Origin: a virus
Strand: one strand, 5' to 3'
Virus record (IMG/VR): IMGVR_UViG_3300008114_000020
Span: 17,201 to 81,200 of that record
Length of the DNA: 64,000 nucleotides
In this document: positions 54,803-63,502 of the stretch, piece by piece
How the letters are laid out: each line of letters starts with the position of its first letter
Numbering within the stretch: position 1 is the first letter of the stretch
Translations under genes and position numbers: made by a program
Notes under the pieces: model-generated
The model's database searches: none
What the model was told of the DNA's origin: nothing
Seen by the model: only the letters and a program-made list of their open reading frames with translations

Positions 54803-56164
54803 ATGGTAAAGTTAATTATATTTGATTTAGATGGTGTTTTAGTTGAAACAAAAGAACTACATTTTAACACTTTGAATAATGCTCTGAGAGAAGTTGATGA
54901 AAAATATGTAATAACTTCTGAGGAACATTTATCGATATATGATGGATTAAAGACAACAGAAAAATTAGAGATATTAACTAAATATAAAGGTTTACCTGTT
55001 GAATTATATAATAAAATTTGGAGAAGAAAACAGGAGCTAACGATTGATGAATTAAATCATTTAGAAAAGGATAATAGACTTATTGAAATATTTAAAGAAT
55101 TAAAACGTAAAAAATACAAACTTATATGTTGTTCTAATTCTGTTAGGTCCACATTATTTGTTGTACTTTCTAAATTAGGTTTAATTGAATTTTTAGATTT
55201 AGTACTATCAAACGAAGATGTTAAAACAGGTAAACCCCATCCTGAAATTTATTGGAAGGGGATAAGTACTATGGGGGTTTTACCTGAGGAGTCTTTAATA
55301 ATTGAAGATTCACCTTACGGTCTTCAATCCGCAAATAGAACATCGGCTCATGTACTTAGAGTTAATAATCCGAATTCATTAACACTTGAAACAATAGAAA
55401 AAAAATTGGAACAGATTAAAGAAAAAAATAAATTACAGTGGCCGGGTAATGATTTAAATATTCTCATCCCAATGGCGGGTGCAGGAAGTAGATTTCAAAA
55501 AGCTGGATTTAAATTACCTAAACCATTAATTGATGTTTTAGGTGAACCGATGATAAAAAAAGTAATAGATAGTCTTAATATCCAAGGTAATTACATTTTT
55601 ATAGTACAAAAAGAACATCGCGAAAAATACAATTTGGATGTGATGTTAAATTTAATTGTACCTGGATGTAAAATAATAGAAACGGACGGTTTAACTGAAG
55701 GTGCTGCATGTACAACATTATTAGCCAAAGACTTAATCAATAATGATAGTCCTTTATTGATTGCAAATTCAGACCAATACATTGAATGGGATAGTGTAAA
55801 CTTCATGTATCTTATGAATGAGCAATCGTTAGATGGGGGTATATTAACATTTACTGCAGATAACCCAAAATGGTCTTTTGTTAGAACAAATGACACGGGA
55901 TTAGTGACCGAAGTTGCTGAGAAGAAACCAATATCCAATCAAGCAACTGTAGGTGTTTATTATTGGGGTAAAGGTTCAAATTACGTAGAATGTGCCGAAA
56001 AAATGATTAGTAAAAATATTAGAGTAAACGATGAGTTTTATGTTTGTCCTGTTTACAATGAATCAATAGAAAATGGTGATAGAATTAAACCATACAATAT
56101 TCAAAATATGTATGGTTTAGGCACACCTGAAGATTTAGAGAATTTTATTAATTTGAAAAAATGA
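54803..56164 (+). CDS. HAD phosphatase fused to sugar nucleotidyltransferase (453 aa)
   Basis: Residues 1-210 are a HAD/beta-phosphoglucomutase-like domain: IFDLDGVLVET, CCSNS, the GKPHP lysine and IIEDSPYGL. Residues 215-453 are a nucleotidyltransferase: ILIPMAGAGSRFQKAGFKLP then KPLIDVLGEPM, with NSDQY. The fusion could dephosphorylate a sugar and activate the product or a related one. Fusions of this kind are seen in polysaccharide clusters. The substrate is unknown. Confidence 0.75.
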   Translation: MVKLIIFDLDGVLVETKELHFNTLNNALREVDEKYVITSEEHLSIYDGLKTTEKLEILTKYKGLPVELYNKIWRRKQELTIDELNHLEKDNRLIEIFKELKRKKYKLICCSNSVRSTLFVVLSKLGLIEFLDLVLSNEDVKTGKPHPEIYWKGISTMGVLPEESLIIEDSPYGLQSANRTSAHVLRVNNPNSLTLETIEKKLEQIKEKNKLQWPGNDLNILIPMAGAGSRFQKAGFKLPKPLIDVLGEPMIKKVIDSLNIQGNYIFIVQKEHREKYNLDVMLNLIVPGCKIIETDGLTEGAACTTLLAKDLINNDSPLLIANSDQYIEWDSVNFMYLMNEQSLDGGILTFTADNPKWSFVRTNDTGLVTEVAEKKPISNQATVGVYYWGKGSNYVECAEKMISKNIRVNDEFYVCPVYNESIENGDRIKPYNIQNMYGLGTPEDLENFINLKK

Positions 56165-56607
56165 TACTGATTTCACATAGAGGAAACATTGATGGTCCCA
56201 ACGATGTAAGGGAAAATTCACCATTTTATATTATGGAGGCCATTACCATGGGTTTTGATGTTGAGGTTGATATTTGGTATAAAAATGGTGATTTGTGGTT
56301 AGGTCACGACAAACCCGAATATAAAACATCAGAAGAGTGGTTAAAAGAAAGAAGTAATAATTTATGGATACATTGTAAGAATGTTGAGTCACTTTGTTTT
56401 TTTAATTCTTTGTCATATAAGTTTAATTATTTTTGGCATCAAGAGGATGTCGTGACCTTAACGTCATTAAATTTTATGTGGGTATATCCAGGAAAACAAC
56501 CAATAAAAAATAGTATAGCAGTACTACCAGAAATCTTTAATGATGATATTAAAGATTGTACAGGTATATGTAGTGATTTTATAAAAAAATATAAAGAAGG
56601 GAATTAA
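56161..56607 (+). CDS. Glycerophosphodiester phosphodiesterase-like protein (148 aa)
   Basis: It starts ILISHRGNIDGPNDVRENSP (HRG), then GFDVEVDIWYKNGDLWLGHD (EVD, GHD), matching the first half of the GDPD/PI-PLC TIM-barrel. It is about 60% of the normal length, so a reduced form. It overlaps the fusion gene by 4 bases. Perhaps it processes a glycerophosphate-bearing glycan. Confidence 0.65.
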   Translation: MILISHRGNIDGPNDVRENSPFYIMEAITMGFDVEVDIWYKNGDLWLGHDKPEYKTSEEWLKERSNNLWIHCKNVESLCFFNSLSYKFNYFWHQEDVVTLTSLNFMWVYPGKQPIKNSIAVLPEIFNDDIKDCTGICSDFIKKYKEGN

Positions 56608-56608
56608 A

Positions 56609-57412
56609 ATGAGAGTGGCGGTATGTTATTCGGGAATGTTTAGAAACTTTAACGAGACTATAGAAAATCACAAAGAGCATTTATTCTCGAAATATGATTG
56701 TGATGTTTATTTTAGTTTTTGGGATGTCTATGGTGATGGTGGGTTTACGTCAAAATATAGTACAAGTAAAAGAAAAACTTGGGATTTTAAAACAAATCAA
56801 TTTATTGAAACAGAAGTATCAAACGATAAAATATTACAATCGGACATTGATGATGTTTTAACAAGATTAAATCCTGTAAAATATGAATTTGAGGAGTTTT
56901 CAAATTTTGAACCACTTTTTAATGCGAAATCCGAATTGATGAATCTTGTTTATAAAGAAAAACATGATTGGTTACCTCATTTACCAAATATTATGTCAAT
57001 GTACTATAAAGTATATCGTTGTAATTACTTGGTTAAGTATTCAGGTAGAGAGTATGATTGTGTTTTAAGGTTACGACCTGATTTAATGTTTCATGATTTT
57101 GGATTAGAATTATTGAAACCTGAAACAAATACAATCAACATTAATTCATGGGGTTCATTTGAAAAAAATTATCAGGACATGTTTATATATGGTGATACAA
57201 TTTCAATGGGTAAATTATCTAGATTATATTTTAATTTAGAAAAAATATGGCATGAGGCAGGAAGAAAATCAGGAAATGAACACGTTTTGTATTATTATCT
57301 TAATAATGTTACAGATGTAAATATCAATATGGATACCTCGATTGAATTTTATAAAGTAAATAGAGGTCAATTAGGTTCCATGGCTGGATATTATTTACCC
57401 AACACACAATAA
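56609..57412 (+). CDS. Glycosyltransferase-like protein, paralogue A (267 aa)
   Basis: It starts MRVAVCYSGMFRNFNETIEN, shared with the two paralogues at 60951 and 61790, and has a CVLRLRPDLMFH motif (RxRPD). The N-terminal pattern AVCYSG.R...NH and DVY..FWDVYG is typical of a family of predicted glycosyltransferases in viral and bacterial glycan clusters. Donor and acceptor are unknown. Confidence 0.65.
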   Translation: MRVAVCYSGMFRNFNETIENHKEHLFSKYDCDVYFSFWDVYGDGGFTSKYSTSKRKTWDFKTNQFIETEVSNDKILQSDIDDVLTRLNPVKYEFEEFSNFEPLFNAKSELMNLVYKEKHDWLPHLPNIMSMYYKVYRCNYLVKYSGREYDCVLRLRPDLMFHDFGLELLKPETNTININSWGSFEKNYQDMFIYGDTISMGKLSRLYFNLEKIWHEAGRKSGNEHVLYYYLNNVTDVNINMDTSIEFYKVNRGQLGSMAGYYLPNTQ

Positions 57413-57418
57413 AAAAAG

Positions 57419-58117
57419 ATGATAACATTAAAAAATTTAGAAATAACAGAAACACCTCAAGAATTCTTTGATGCATTTAATAAATTCATGTTAAGTGGTG
57501 ACAAAAAAGTCTTCAATAAATTGATTGCGCGAACATTATTATACAATGAGGTTAAGGATATTCCTGGTGACATTGTAGAATGTGGTGTTTTTAAAGGAAC
57601 GGGATTGTATACATTTTTAAAATTAAGAAATCTATATAACCCTAATTCTGTTAAAAAAGTAATCGGATTTGATTTTTTTGATACTGAAAATTTAATCAAT
57701 TCAATCACAGATAAATTCGATAAGGAAACAATGAACACTCTATTTGAGGGTAGAAACTTTAGTCACGAAAATTCATTTAAAGATAATTTTAGAAATCAAA
57801 TTTTATCTCATGGTTTTTCTGAATCAGAATTTGAATTAGTTGAGGGTGATGTTTCATCAACAACAAAGAAATTTTCACAAGAAAATCCTGGATTTAAAAT
57901 ATCATTACTTTACATGGATTTGGACTTGGAGGAGCCGACTTATAACACTTTAGTCAATTTGTGGGACAATATCACTAAAGGTGGAATTATTGTATTTGAC
58001 GAATACGGGTACCATAAATGGAGTGAATCTAAAGCGGTAGATAGGTTTATCCAAGAAAAGAATTTAGAATTAAAAACATTAAACTATTCGGCACCAACCG
58101 CATACATTAAAAAATAA
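57419..58117 (+). CDS. TylF/macrocin O-methyltransferase-like protein (232 aa)
   Basis: IPGDIVECGVFKGTGLYTFL, VIGFDFFDTENL, LLYMDLDLEEPTYNTLVNLW and GGIIVFDEYGYHKWSESKAV match the TylF/MycF O-methyltransferase family, which methylates sugar hydroxyls in macrolides and is common in polysaccharide clusters. It probably methylates a sugar of the glycan built here. Confidence 0.75.
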   Translation: MITLKNLEITETPQEFFDAFNKFMLSGDKKVFNKLIARTLLYNEVKDIPGDIVECGVFKGTGLYTFLKLRNLYNPNSVKKVIGFDFFDTENLINSITDKFDKETMNTLFEGRNFSHENSFKDNFRNQILSHGFSESEFELVEGDVSSTTKKFSQENPGFKISLLYMDLDLEEPTYNTLVNLWDNITKGGIIVFDEYGYHKWSESKAVDRFIQEKNLELKTLNYSAPTAYIKK

Positions 58118-58120
58118 TTT

Positions 58121-58696
58121 ATGCAAGTAGTAATATTGGCGGCAGGTCGTGGTACAAGATTTAACGGGTCAGACTTTGATAATCCTAAACCTTTAATAGT
58201 ATGGGATGGTAAAACCATGACTAATCACGTAATAGAAAACTTTAAGGGTGATAACGTAAAGATTATTCTAATTAAAAGGGACGAACACCCAATACATCAC
58301 AAAGATGTAAACATTATCAATATTGATTGGGTCACTGAAGGTCCAGCATGTACTGCACATCTGAGTAAAGATATTGTTGACATGGATTCTGAATTAGTAA
58401 TTGTGAACTGTGACCAAATAATTTTAGATTGGGACAAAACGATGTTTTTAAATTTTGCAAGAAACTTTGATGCTGTGATTGGTTGTTTCATTTCAAATAA
58501 ACCAAATAATTCATATGTTAAATTAAATAATGAAAATTTGGTTACCGAAGTAAAGGAAAAAGAAGTCATCTCAAATATCGCAACGAATGGTTTACATTAT
58601 TGGAAAAAAGGTATCTTTATGTTTAACCAACATCACCCAATTGGGACACCTGAAGATTTAAAAAAATACCTAAGCATAAAGAAAACACAAATATGA
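58121..58696 (+). CDS. Small sugar nucleotidyltransferase (191 aa)
   Basis: VVILAAGRGTRFNGSDFDNP then KPLIVWDGKTMT is the nucleotidyltransferase signature, with VTEGPACTAHLSK and VIVNCDQI. It aligns with the C-terminal half of 54803-56164 but lacks about 40 residues before the final GTPEDLKKYL, so it carries an internal deletion. It may activate a different sugar or be partly degenerate. Overlaps the next gene by 4 bases. Confidence 0.75.
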   Translation: MQVVILAAGRGTRFNGSDFDNPKPLIVWDGKTMTNHVIENFKGDNVKIILIKRDEHPIHHKDVNIINIDWVTEGPACTAHLSKDIVDMDSELVIVNCDQIILDWDKTMFLNFARNFDAVIGCFISNKPNNSYVKLNNENLVTEVKEKEVISNIATNGLHYWKKGIFMFNQHHPIGTPEDLKKYLSIKKTQI

Positions 58697-59016
58697 AAAT
58701 AACAAAATTTGACGAATACAAAGGTGGATGGTTCATTGGTGATTTTGAGCCTGCCGCGTTTAAAACAAAGGATTTTGAGGTTTGTTTTAAACACCACACC
58801 AAAGGTGAAAAATGGGACACTCACTATCACAAACAAGGGACTGAAATAAATTACTTGGTTAAAGGTAAAATGATGATACAAAATACCGAATTAAATGAGG
58901 GAGATATTTTTATTCTTTACCCATACGAAGTTGCAGACCCTGAATTTTTAGAAGATTGTACCGTATTAATTGTTAAAACACCATCAGTAAAAGGAGATAA
59001 ATTTATAATACCATGA
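58693..59016 (+). CDS. Cupin protein (107 aa)
   Basis: A single cupin domain: WDTHYHKQGTEINYLVKGKM gives the HxH...E metal ligands, then LNEGDIFILYPYE. Small cupins in sugar pathways act as isomerases, epimerases or dehydratases, others as plain binders. It overlaps both the nucleotidyltransferase and the RuBisCO-like gene by 4 bases, so the three are surely co-expressed. Confidence 0.75.
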   Translation: MKITKFDEYKGGWFIGDFEPAAFKTKDFEVCFKHHTKGEKWDTHYHKQGTEINYLVKGKMMIQNTELNEGDIFILYPYEVADPEFLEDCTVLIVKTPSVKGDKFIIP

Positions 59017-60242
59017 TTAACATATTCACAAAAGATATTGATTTAGAAAAGTACTTTGTTGTTACATACTTTTTAGAATCAAAAACATCATTAAGAGAGG
59101 CTGCATGGAATTTGGCTATTGGTCAAAGTATTGGTAACCCTAACAATAGAAGCGTGTGGGAAACTGAAGAAATGTTTTTGAACCATAGTTGTTTTATAAT
59201 GGAGGATGAAGATTATTTAAAATCTTTAAAAGAAGGTATTGTAAAATTTGCATTCCCATTGTCAAACATTAATTTGGAAGAAGATGGTATTTCACAAATA
59301 CTCTGTCATATAGCTGGAGGTCAAGTAGATATTTTAGAAATTCAAAAATGTCAAATACTAAATGTTGAATTACCTGAAAAAATAGAAGTTAAATTTAAAT
59401 TAAAACCCGCATTTGGTATAGATGGTTTTAGGGAATTTAATGGTGTAAACGGTAAACCTTTTTTTGGTGGTATAATTAAACCCAAAGTTGGTATGTCACC
59501 TGAAGTTTTGTTAGAAGCCGTAAAAGAAATGGTACAAGGTGGTGTTAACTTCATTAAAGAAGATGAGTTATTAGCCAATCCCGACCATTGTCCTCTTGAA
59601 AAAAGAGTTCCATTAATCACTAATTGGTTAAGAGAAAACGCTCCAAATGTGATTTATTGTTTTTGTATTAATGGTGATAGTCCATATGCACTAGAAAGAG
59701 CAAAATTTGTTTCAGATAATGGTGGTAATGGTATACACATAAATGTTTGGAGTGGATTGGGGGTGTATAGAGCAATCAGAAAACAAAATCCTAATTTGTG
59801 GATACATTTCCAAAAAAGTGGTGATAAATTTTTTACAGATAAAAGAGCACCATTTCACATTTATTGGCCGGTTATCTGTAAAATCGCTGGTTGGTCTGGT
59901 GTTGATTCTATACACGCTGGTATGATTGGTGGTTACATGAATCAAGACGAAAAAGAATTAGAAGATTCTTTAAATGTTTTATGGAATTACAATATTGTAC
60001 CCGCATTAAGTTGTGGTATGCATCCCGGATTGGTACAATACATAAATGAATTGTTAAATAGTTTTGATTGGATGGCTAATGTTGGTGGTGCAATGCACGG
60101 ACACCCAATGGGTACTCTATCAGGTGGTTTAGCTATGAAACAAGCAATTAACAAAGAATTCGACAAAATAGAATATAAAACAGCCATTGAAAAGTGGGGA
60201 AATAAAGAATTTAATCCCGATTTGGCTTACAGATTTTTTTAA
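59013..60242 (+). CDS. RuBisCO-like protein (409 aa)
   Basis: The whole RuBisCO large-chain layout is visible. FGGIIKPKVGMSPEVLLEAV holds the two lysines (K156, K158) equal to K175/K177. GGVNFIKEDELLANP gives K182, D184 and E185, equal to the carbamylated K201 and D203/E204. His265 and His301 match H294 and H327. The loop-6 lysine (K334) is Tyr308 and Arg295 is Phe266, so it cannot be a normal carboxylase. It is most like a form IV enolase-type enzyme. It is embedded in a glycan operon. Confidence 0.85.
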   Translation: MINIFTKDIDLEKYFVVTYFLESKTSLREAAWNLAIGQSIGNPNNRSVWETEEMFLNHSCFIMEDEDYLKSLKEGIVKFAFPLSNINLEEDGISQILCHIAGGQVDILEIQKCQILNVELPEKIEVKFKLKPAFGIDGFREFNGVNGKPFFGGIIKPKVGMSPEVLLEAVKEMVQGGVNFIKEDELLANPDHCPLEKRVPLITNWLRENAPNVIYCFCINGDSPYALERAKFVSDNGGNGIHINVWSGLGVYRAIRKQNPNLWIHFQKSGDKFFTDKRAPFHIYWPVICKIAGWSGVDSIHAGMIGGYMNQDEKELEDSLNVLWNYNIVPALSCGMHPGLVQYINELLNSFDWMANVGGAMHGHPMGTLSGGLAMKQAINKEFDKIEYKTAIEKWGNKEFNPDLAYRFF

Positions 60243-60248
60243 AATAAA

Positions 60249-60947
60249 ATGAGAATATTAATTACAAAATACCATAAAGCCGGTGATGTAATCGGATGGG
60301 AGAATGGAGTCGATAAACTTACAAACGGTGAGGATGTTTATATTGATGTAGAAGAGCAACCAACAACAATACCTGGTTTAAAATTTAAACCTCAAATGAT
60401 TGGTTATGATAATGATAATGAAGATTATTTTTGGAAGTTTTGTACTGCCGAAGTCTCTCAACAAAGTTACGATTTAGTAAAAGAAATCACAAAGGATTAT
60501 ATGACACATGGTATATTAGAAATTGGAGTTTCAAGAAATTCTGATGGTTCTTTTTGCCACGCAATGTTGTTTAATAAGCCTGACCACATACCTTATTTAG
60601 GTGTCGATTTAGATGATAAATCTTATTTAAATAACTCATCTAAAAAAATACATACCATTCAAGAAAATTCATATAACCAAGAATTGATTAGAAATTACAT
60701 GAAAGAAATTGGTATAGATAAAATATCAATTCTTTTTATTGATGGTCACCATTCGGTGAACACAGTTATTAATGATTGGTTATATTCAGATTTATTATCT
60801 GATAATGGTATTGTTATTTTTCACGACACTAATTTTCATACAGGACCTACAATCTTTATCGAAGCAATTGACAGGAATCAATATGATGTGGTGAAATATT
60901 TTGAAGAGTATAACGATTACGGAGTGTCTATTGCGTATAAAAAATAA
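60249..60947 (+). CDS. Methyltransferase-like protein (232 aa)
   Basis: After a beta-rich N-terminus, HGILEIGVSRNSDGSFCHAM near residue 92, YLGVDLDDKSYLN and ISILFIDGHHSVNTVINDWL, then NGIVIFHDTNFHTGP, resemble Methyltransf_24-type class I methyltransferases (GHHSY variant). The methylated group is unknown. It starts 6 bases after the RuBisCO-like gene. Confidence 0.7.
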   Translation: MRILITKYHKAGDVIGWENGVDKLTNGEDVYIDVEEQPTTIPGLKFKPQMIGYDNDNEDYFWKFCTAEVSQQSYDLVKEITKDYMTHGILEIGVSRNSDGSFCHAMLFNKPDHIPYLGVDLDDKSYLNNSSKKIHTIQENSYNQELIRNYMKEIGIDKISILFIDGHHSVNTVINDWLYSDLLSDNGIVIFHDTNFHTGPTIFIEAIDRNQYDVVKYFEEYNDYGVSIAYKK

Positions 60948-60950
60948 TTT

Positions 60951-61790
60951 ATGAAAGTAGCGGTTTGTTATTCTGGAATGATTAGAGGGTTTTTAGGGAA
61001 TATTGAAAACCACAAAGAATTTTTATTGTCAAAATATGATTGTGATGTTTACCTCAGTTTTTGGGATGTTTATGGATTTGGTTATTTACCATTTTCAAGA
61101 TATAAATCTGATAAACACATTAGATTCAACATTGAAGAAAATAAGTGTGAAGTAATTCCAATTATTGAGTCTGACTTGATTAGTGAATCAATTAAAAAAG
61201 AAATAATACATAAATTAAATCCTAAAAATTACATATTTGAATCATTCAAATCATATGAACCAACACTACAAGAAAGGGAAAAACCTTTAATTGAAAAATA
61301 TGAATACAATGAAACAAATTGTAATATCGGTCAACTATTGGCTTGGAATACCTTAGGTGGTTATTATAGAATATACAAATGTGGTGAAATGGTTAAAAAT
61401 TCTAACATTAATTACGATGTTGTTGTTAGAATGAGACCTGATAGTATTTTAGAAAATACGGTGATTTTACAAAAACCGGAAAATAGTATCATATATGGTA
61501 ATCAACACGCATCTTGGGGTAATGACACAATAAATGATTCTTTATTATATGGTAATATGGAATCGATGGAAATCTATAGAAATATGCACAATCATTTAAT
61601 AGACATATTTCACAAGACCCAAGGACCCGGTAACGCTGCTGAACATTTATTGTATGTTTATTTAACAAGTATGGGTTTAAAAATAAACAAAGATTTATAT
61701 GCACCAACACACAGTTATCACAATTATAGAGAAAAAGAAAAGTCTGAAGAATTACAAAATTCAATTTGGTTTAAAGAATTAGGAAAATAA
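60951..61790 (+). CDS. Glycosyltransferase-like protein, paralogue B (279 aa)
   Basis: It starts MKVAVCYSGMIRGFLGNIEN; the VVRMRPDSIL motif is present. Closer to paralogue C than to A. It starts 3 bases after the preceding gene and its stop overlaps the next start (TAATG). Confidence 0.65.
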   Translation: MKVAVCYSGMIRGFLGNIENHKEFLLSKYDCDVYLSFWDVYGFGYLPFSRYKSDKHIRFNIEENKCEVIPIIESDLISESIKKEIIHKLNPKNYIFESFKSYEPTLQEREKPLIEKYEYNETNCNIGQLLAWNTLGGYYRIYKCGEMVKNSNINYDVVVRMRPDSILENTVILQKPENSIIYGNQHASWGNDTINDSLLYGNMESMEIYRNMHNHLIDIFHKTQGPGNAAEHLLYVYLTSMGLKINKDLYAPTHSYHNYREKEKSEELQNSIWFKELGK

Positions 61791-62593
61791 TGAAAGTTGC
61801 TGTTTGTTATTCTGGTATGTTGAGGGGATTTGAAGATTTTATAAAAAATCATCATGACTTTTTATTGTCAAAATATGACTGCGATATCTACTTGAATTTT
61901 TGGGACGTATATGGGTATGGTGTTCAACCATATTCTAAGTATACATCCAAAAATCATTATCGATTTACAGGATTTCATGGTGAAAATAAAAATAAAATCG
62001 AAGTCATACCAATAACAGAATCTGAATTAATAGACGATGAAACAAAAGATAGGATAATATCAAAACTAAAACCAAAAGATTTTGTTTTTGACTCATTTGT
62101 TTCAATGGAGCCATTTTTTGAAGAAAAGGAAAAATATTTTTACAAAAGGTGGGATTTAGATTCTATGAGTTTGCAATTACCATCACTATTAATGATGAAT
62201 GTCATGGGAATGTATTATCGAATATATAAATGTGGTGAAATGGTACAAAATTCTGGTGTAAAATATGATATTGTTGTTAGAAATAGGACTGACACGACCT
62301 TTACAAGCGAATTGATTTTACAAAAACCCGAGCCAAATACAATTTACACTAATTCAGTACAATCTTGGCCCGAAGCAGTAAATGATACACTACTTTATGG
62401 TAACATGGATGTAATGTGGAAATATCAAAAAATGTATCTTGATTTATTTTCACTTTGGGATGAAGTGGCGGTGTGGAATTCTGCAGAACATTTATTATAC
62501 AAGTATTTAAAGACAAACAATTTTATAATAAATTCAGATTTGTCAATGATGACACATAATGAGAATACATACAAACTAAGGAAATCGAAATGA
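61790..62593 (+). CDS. Glycosyltransferase-like protein, paralogue C (267 aa)
   Basis: It starts MKVAVCYSGMLRGFEDFIKN, with VVRNRTDTTFTSE in place of RxRPD (Pro replaced by Thr), and ends with AEHLLYKYLKTN as in paralogue B. Three versions of one enzyme in the same run imply several linkages of one glycan. Confidence 0.65.
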   Translation: MKVAVCYSGMLRGFEDFIKNHHDFLLSKYDCDIYLNFWDVYGYGVQPYSKYTSKNHYRFTGFHGENKNKIEVIPITESELIDDETKDRIISKLKPKDFVFDSFVSMEPFFEEKEKYFYKRWDLDSMSLQLPSLLMMNVMGMYYRIYKCGEMVQNSGVKYDIVVRNRTDTTFTSELILQKPEPNTIYTNSVQSWPEAVNDTLLYGNMDVMWKYQKMYLDLFSLWDEVAVWNSAEHLLYKYLKTNNFIINSDLSMMTHNENTYKLRKSK

Positions 62594-63501
62594 ATTTTAT
62601 AAATAGACTATTCAATAATAAAAATGATAAAGACATGATTCAAAATTTGAGATTTTTAATTAATACTCATGATAAAAACTTGTCTTTAGCGGAATTGTCT
62701 TTAAAACATTTTTTTAAACATAATAAAAGAGATGATTTAAAAATAACAATTGTAAGTAATAAATTTAATACGGAAGATTTAAAATATTCCGATAAAGTCA
62801 CATATTATAGTAGTAATATTAACTTACATTGTCAAGGATATCATTTTAAAGAAACTATGCTTAGTGCTTTAAAAGAAATAAGTGAGGATTACATTTTCTT
62901 TTTATTAGATGATTATTTTTTTATTGAAGAAATAAAATACCATGATTTAAACGATGCATTGAATTTAATTAAATGTGAAAATATTGACTATTTTGGTTTT
63001 GATGATATTGGTGGTATTTTAAAACTTAGCGATTTTGAAAAATTAAATAGTTCTTGTGAAAGTAATATTAAGGATGAACTTTATTTAAGACATAAGGATT
63101 ATCAATATTTGTTTAGCGTACAACCATGTATTTGGAAAAGAAAATCACTAATTGAATTATTGGAAAGTCATGAAAATATATCATTACATGATTTGGATGA
63201 GACGAAACCATATATTAGAGAGTCCGGTTTAAAATTTAAAAGTACAATGTCAGGATTAAGGTCCTGTTTTGATTATGCTTTTAATATTGATTTACAAAAA
63301 AGACCTGATGATTATTATATTATCGCATACACTGAGATAGTAAGACACGGGTGTTTTAACATACCTGAAAACGGTAAACCAGTAAGTCCAAATGACTATA
63401 GTGTAAGATTTACATATAACTTAATTGAAGAGGAGGATTTGGGTAGTAAAAAAGAATTTAGACACCTGTTACCACCTTCTCTACACAAACTAAACAATTA
63501 A
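62590..63501 (+). CDS. Glycosyltransferase-like protein (303 aa)
   Basis: NLRFLINTHDKNLSLAELSL near the start and DYIFFLLDDYFFIEEIKYHD near residue 115 (LDDYF, a DxD-like site) fit GT-A glycosyltransferases found in capsule clusters. The C-terminal part has FSVQPCIWKRKSLIELL. It overlaps paralogue C by 4 bases. Confidence 0.6.
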   Translation: MNFINRLFNNKNDKDMIQNLRFLINTHDKNLSLAELSLKHFFKHNKRDDLKITIVSNKFNTEDLKYSDKVTYYSSNINLHCQGYHFKETMLSALKEISEDYIFFLLDDYFFIEEIKYHDLNDALNLIKCENIDYFGFDDIGGILKLSDFEKLNSSCESNIKDELYLRHKDYQYLFSVQPCIWKRKSLIELLESHENISLHDLDETKPYIRESGLKFKSTMSGLRSCFDYAFNIDLQKRPDDYYIIAYTEIVRHGCFNIPENGKPVSPNDYSVRFTYNLIEEEDLGSKKEFRHLLPPSLHKLNN

Positions 63502-63502
63502 A

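Noticed and set aside
59013-60242. A true CO2-fixing RuBisCO
   Set aside because: The loop-6 lysine, Arg295 and the N123 position are replaced, and no other Calvin-cycle gene is nearby.
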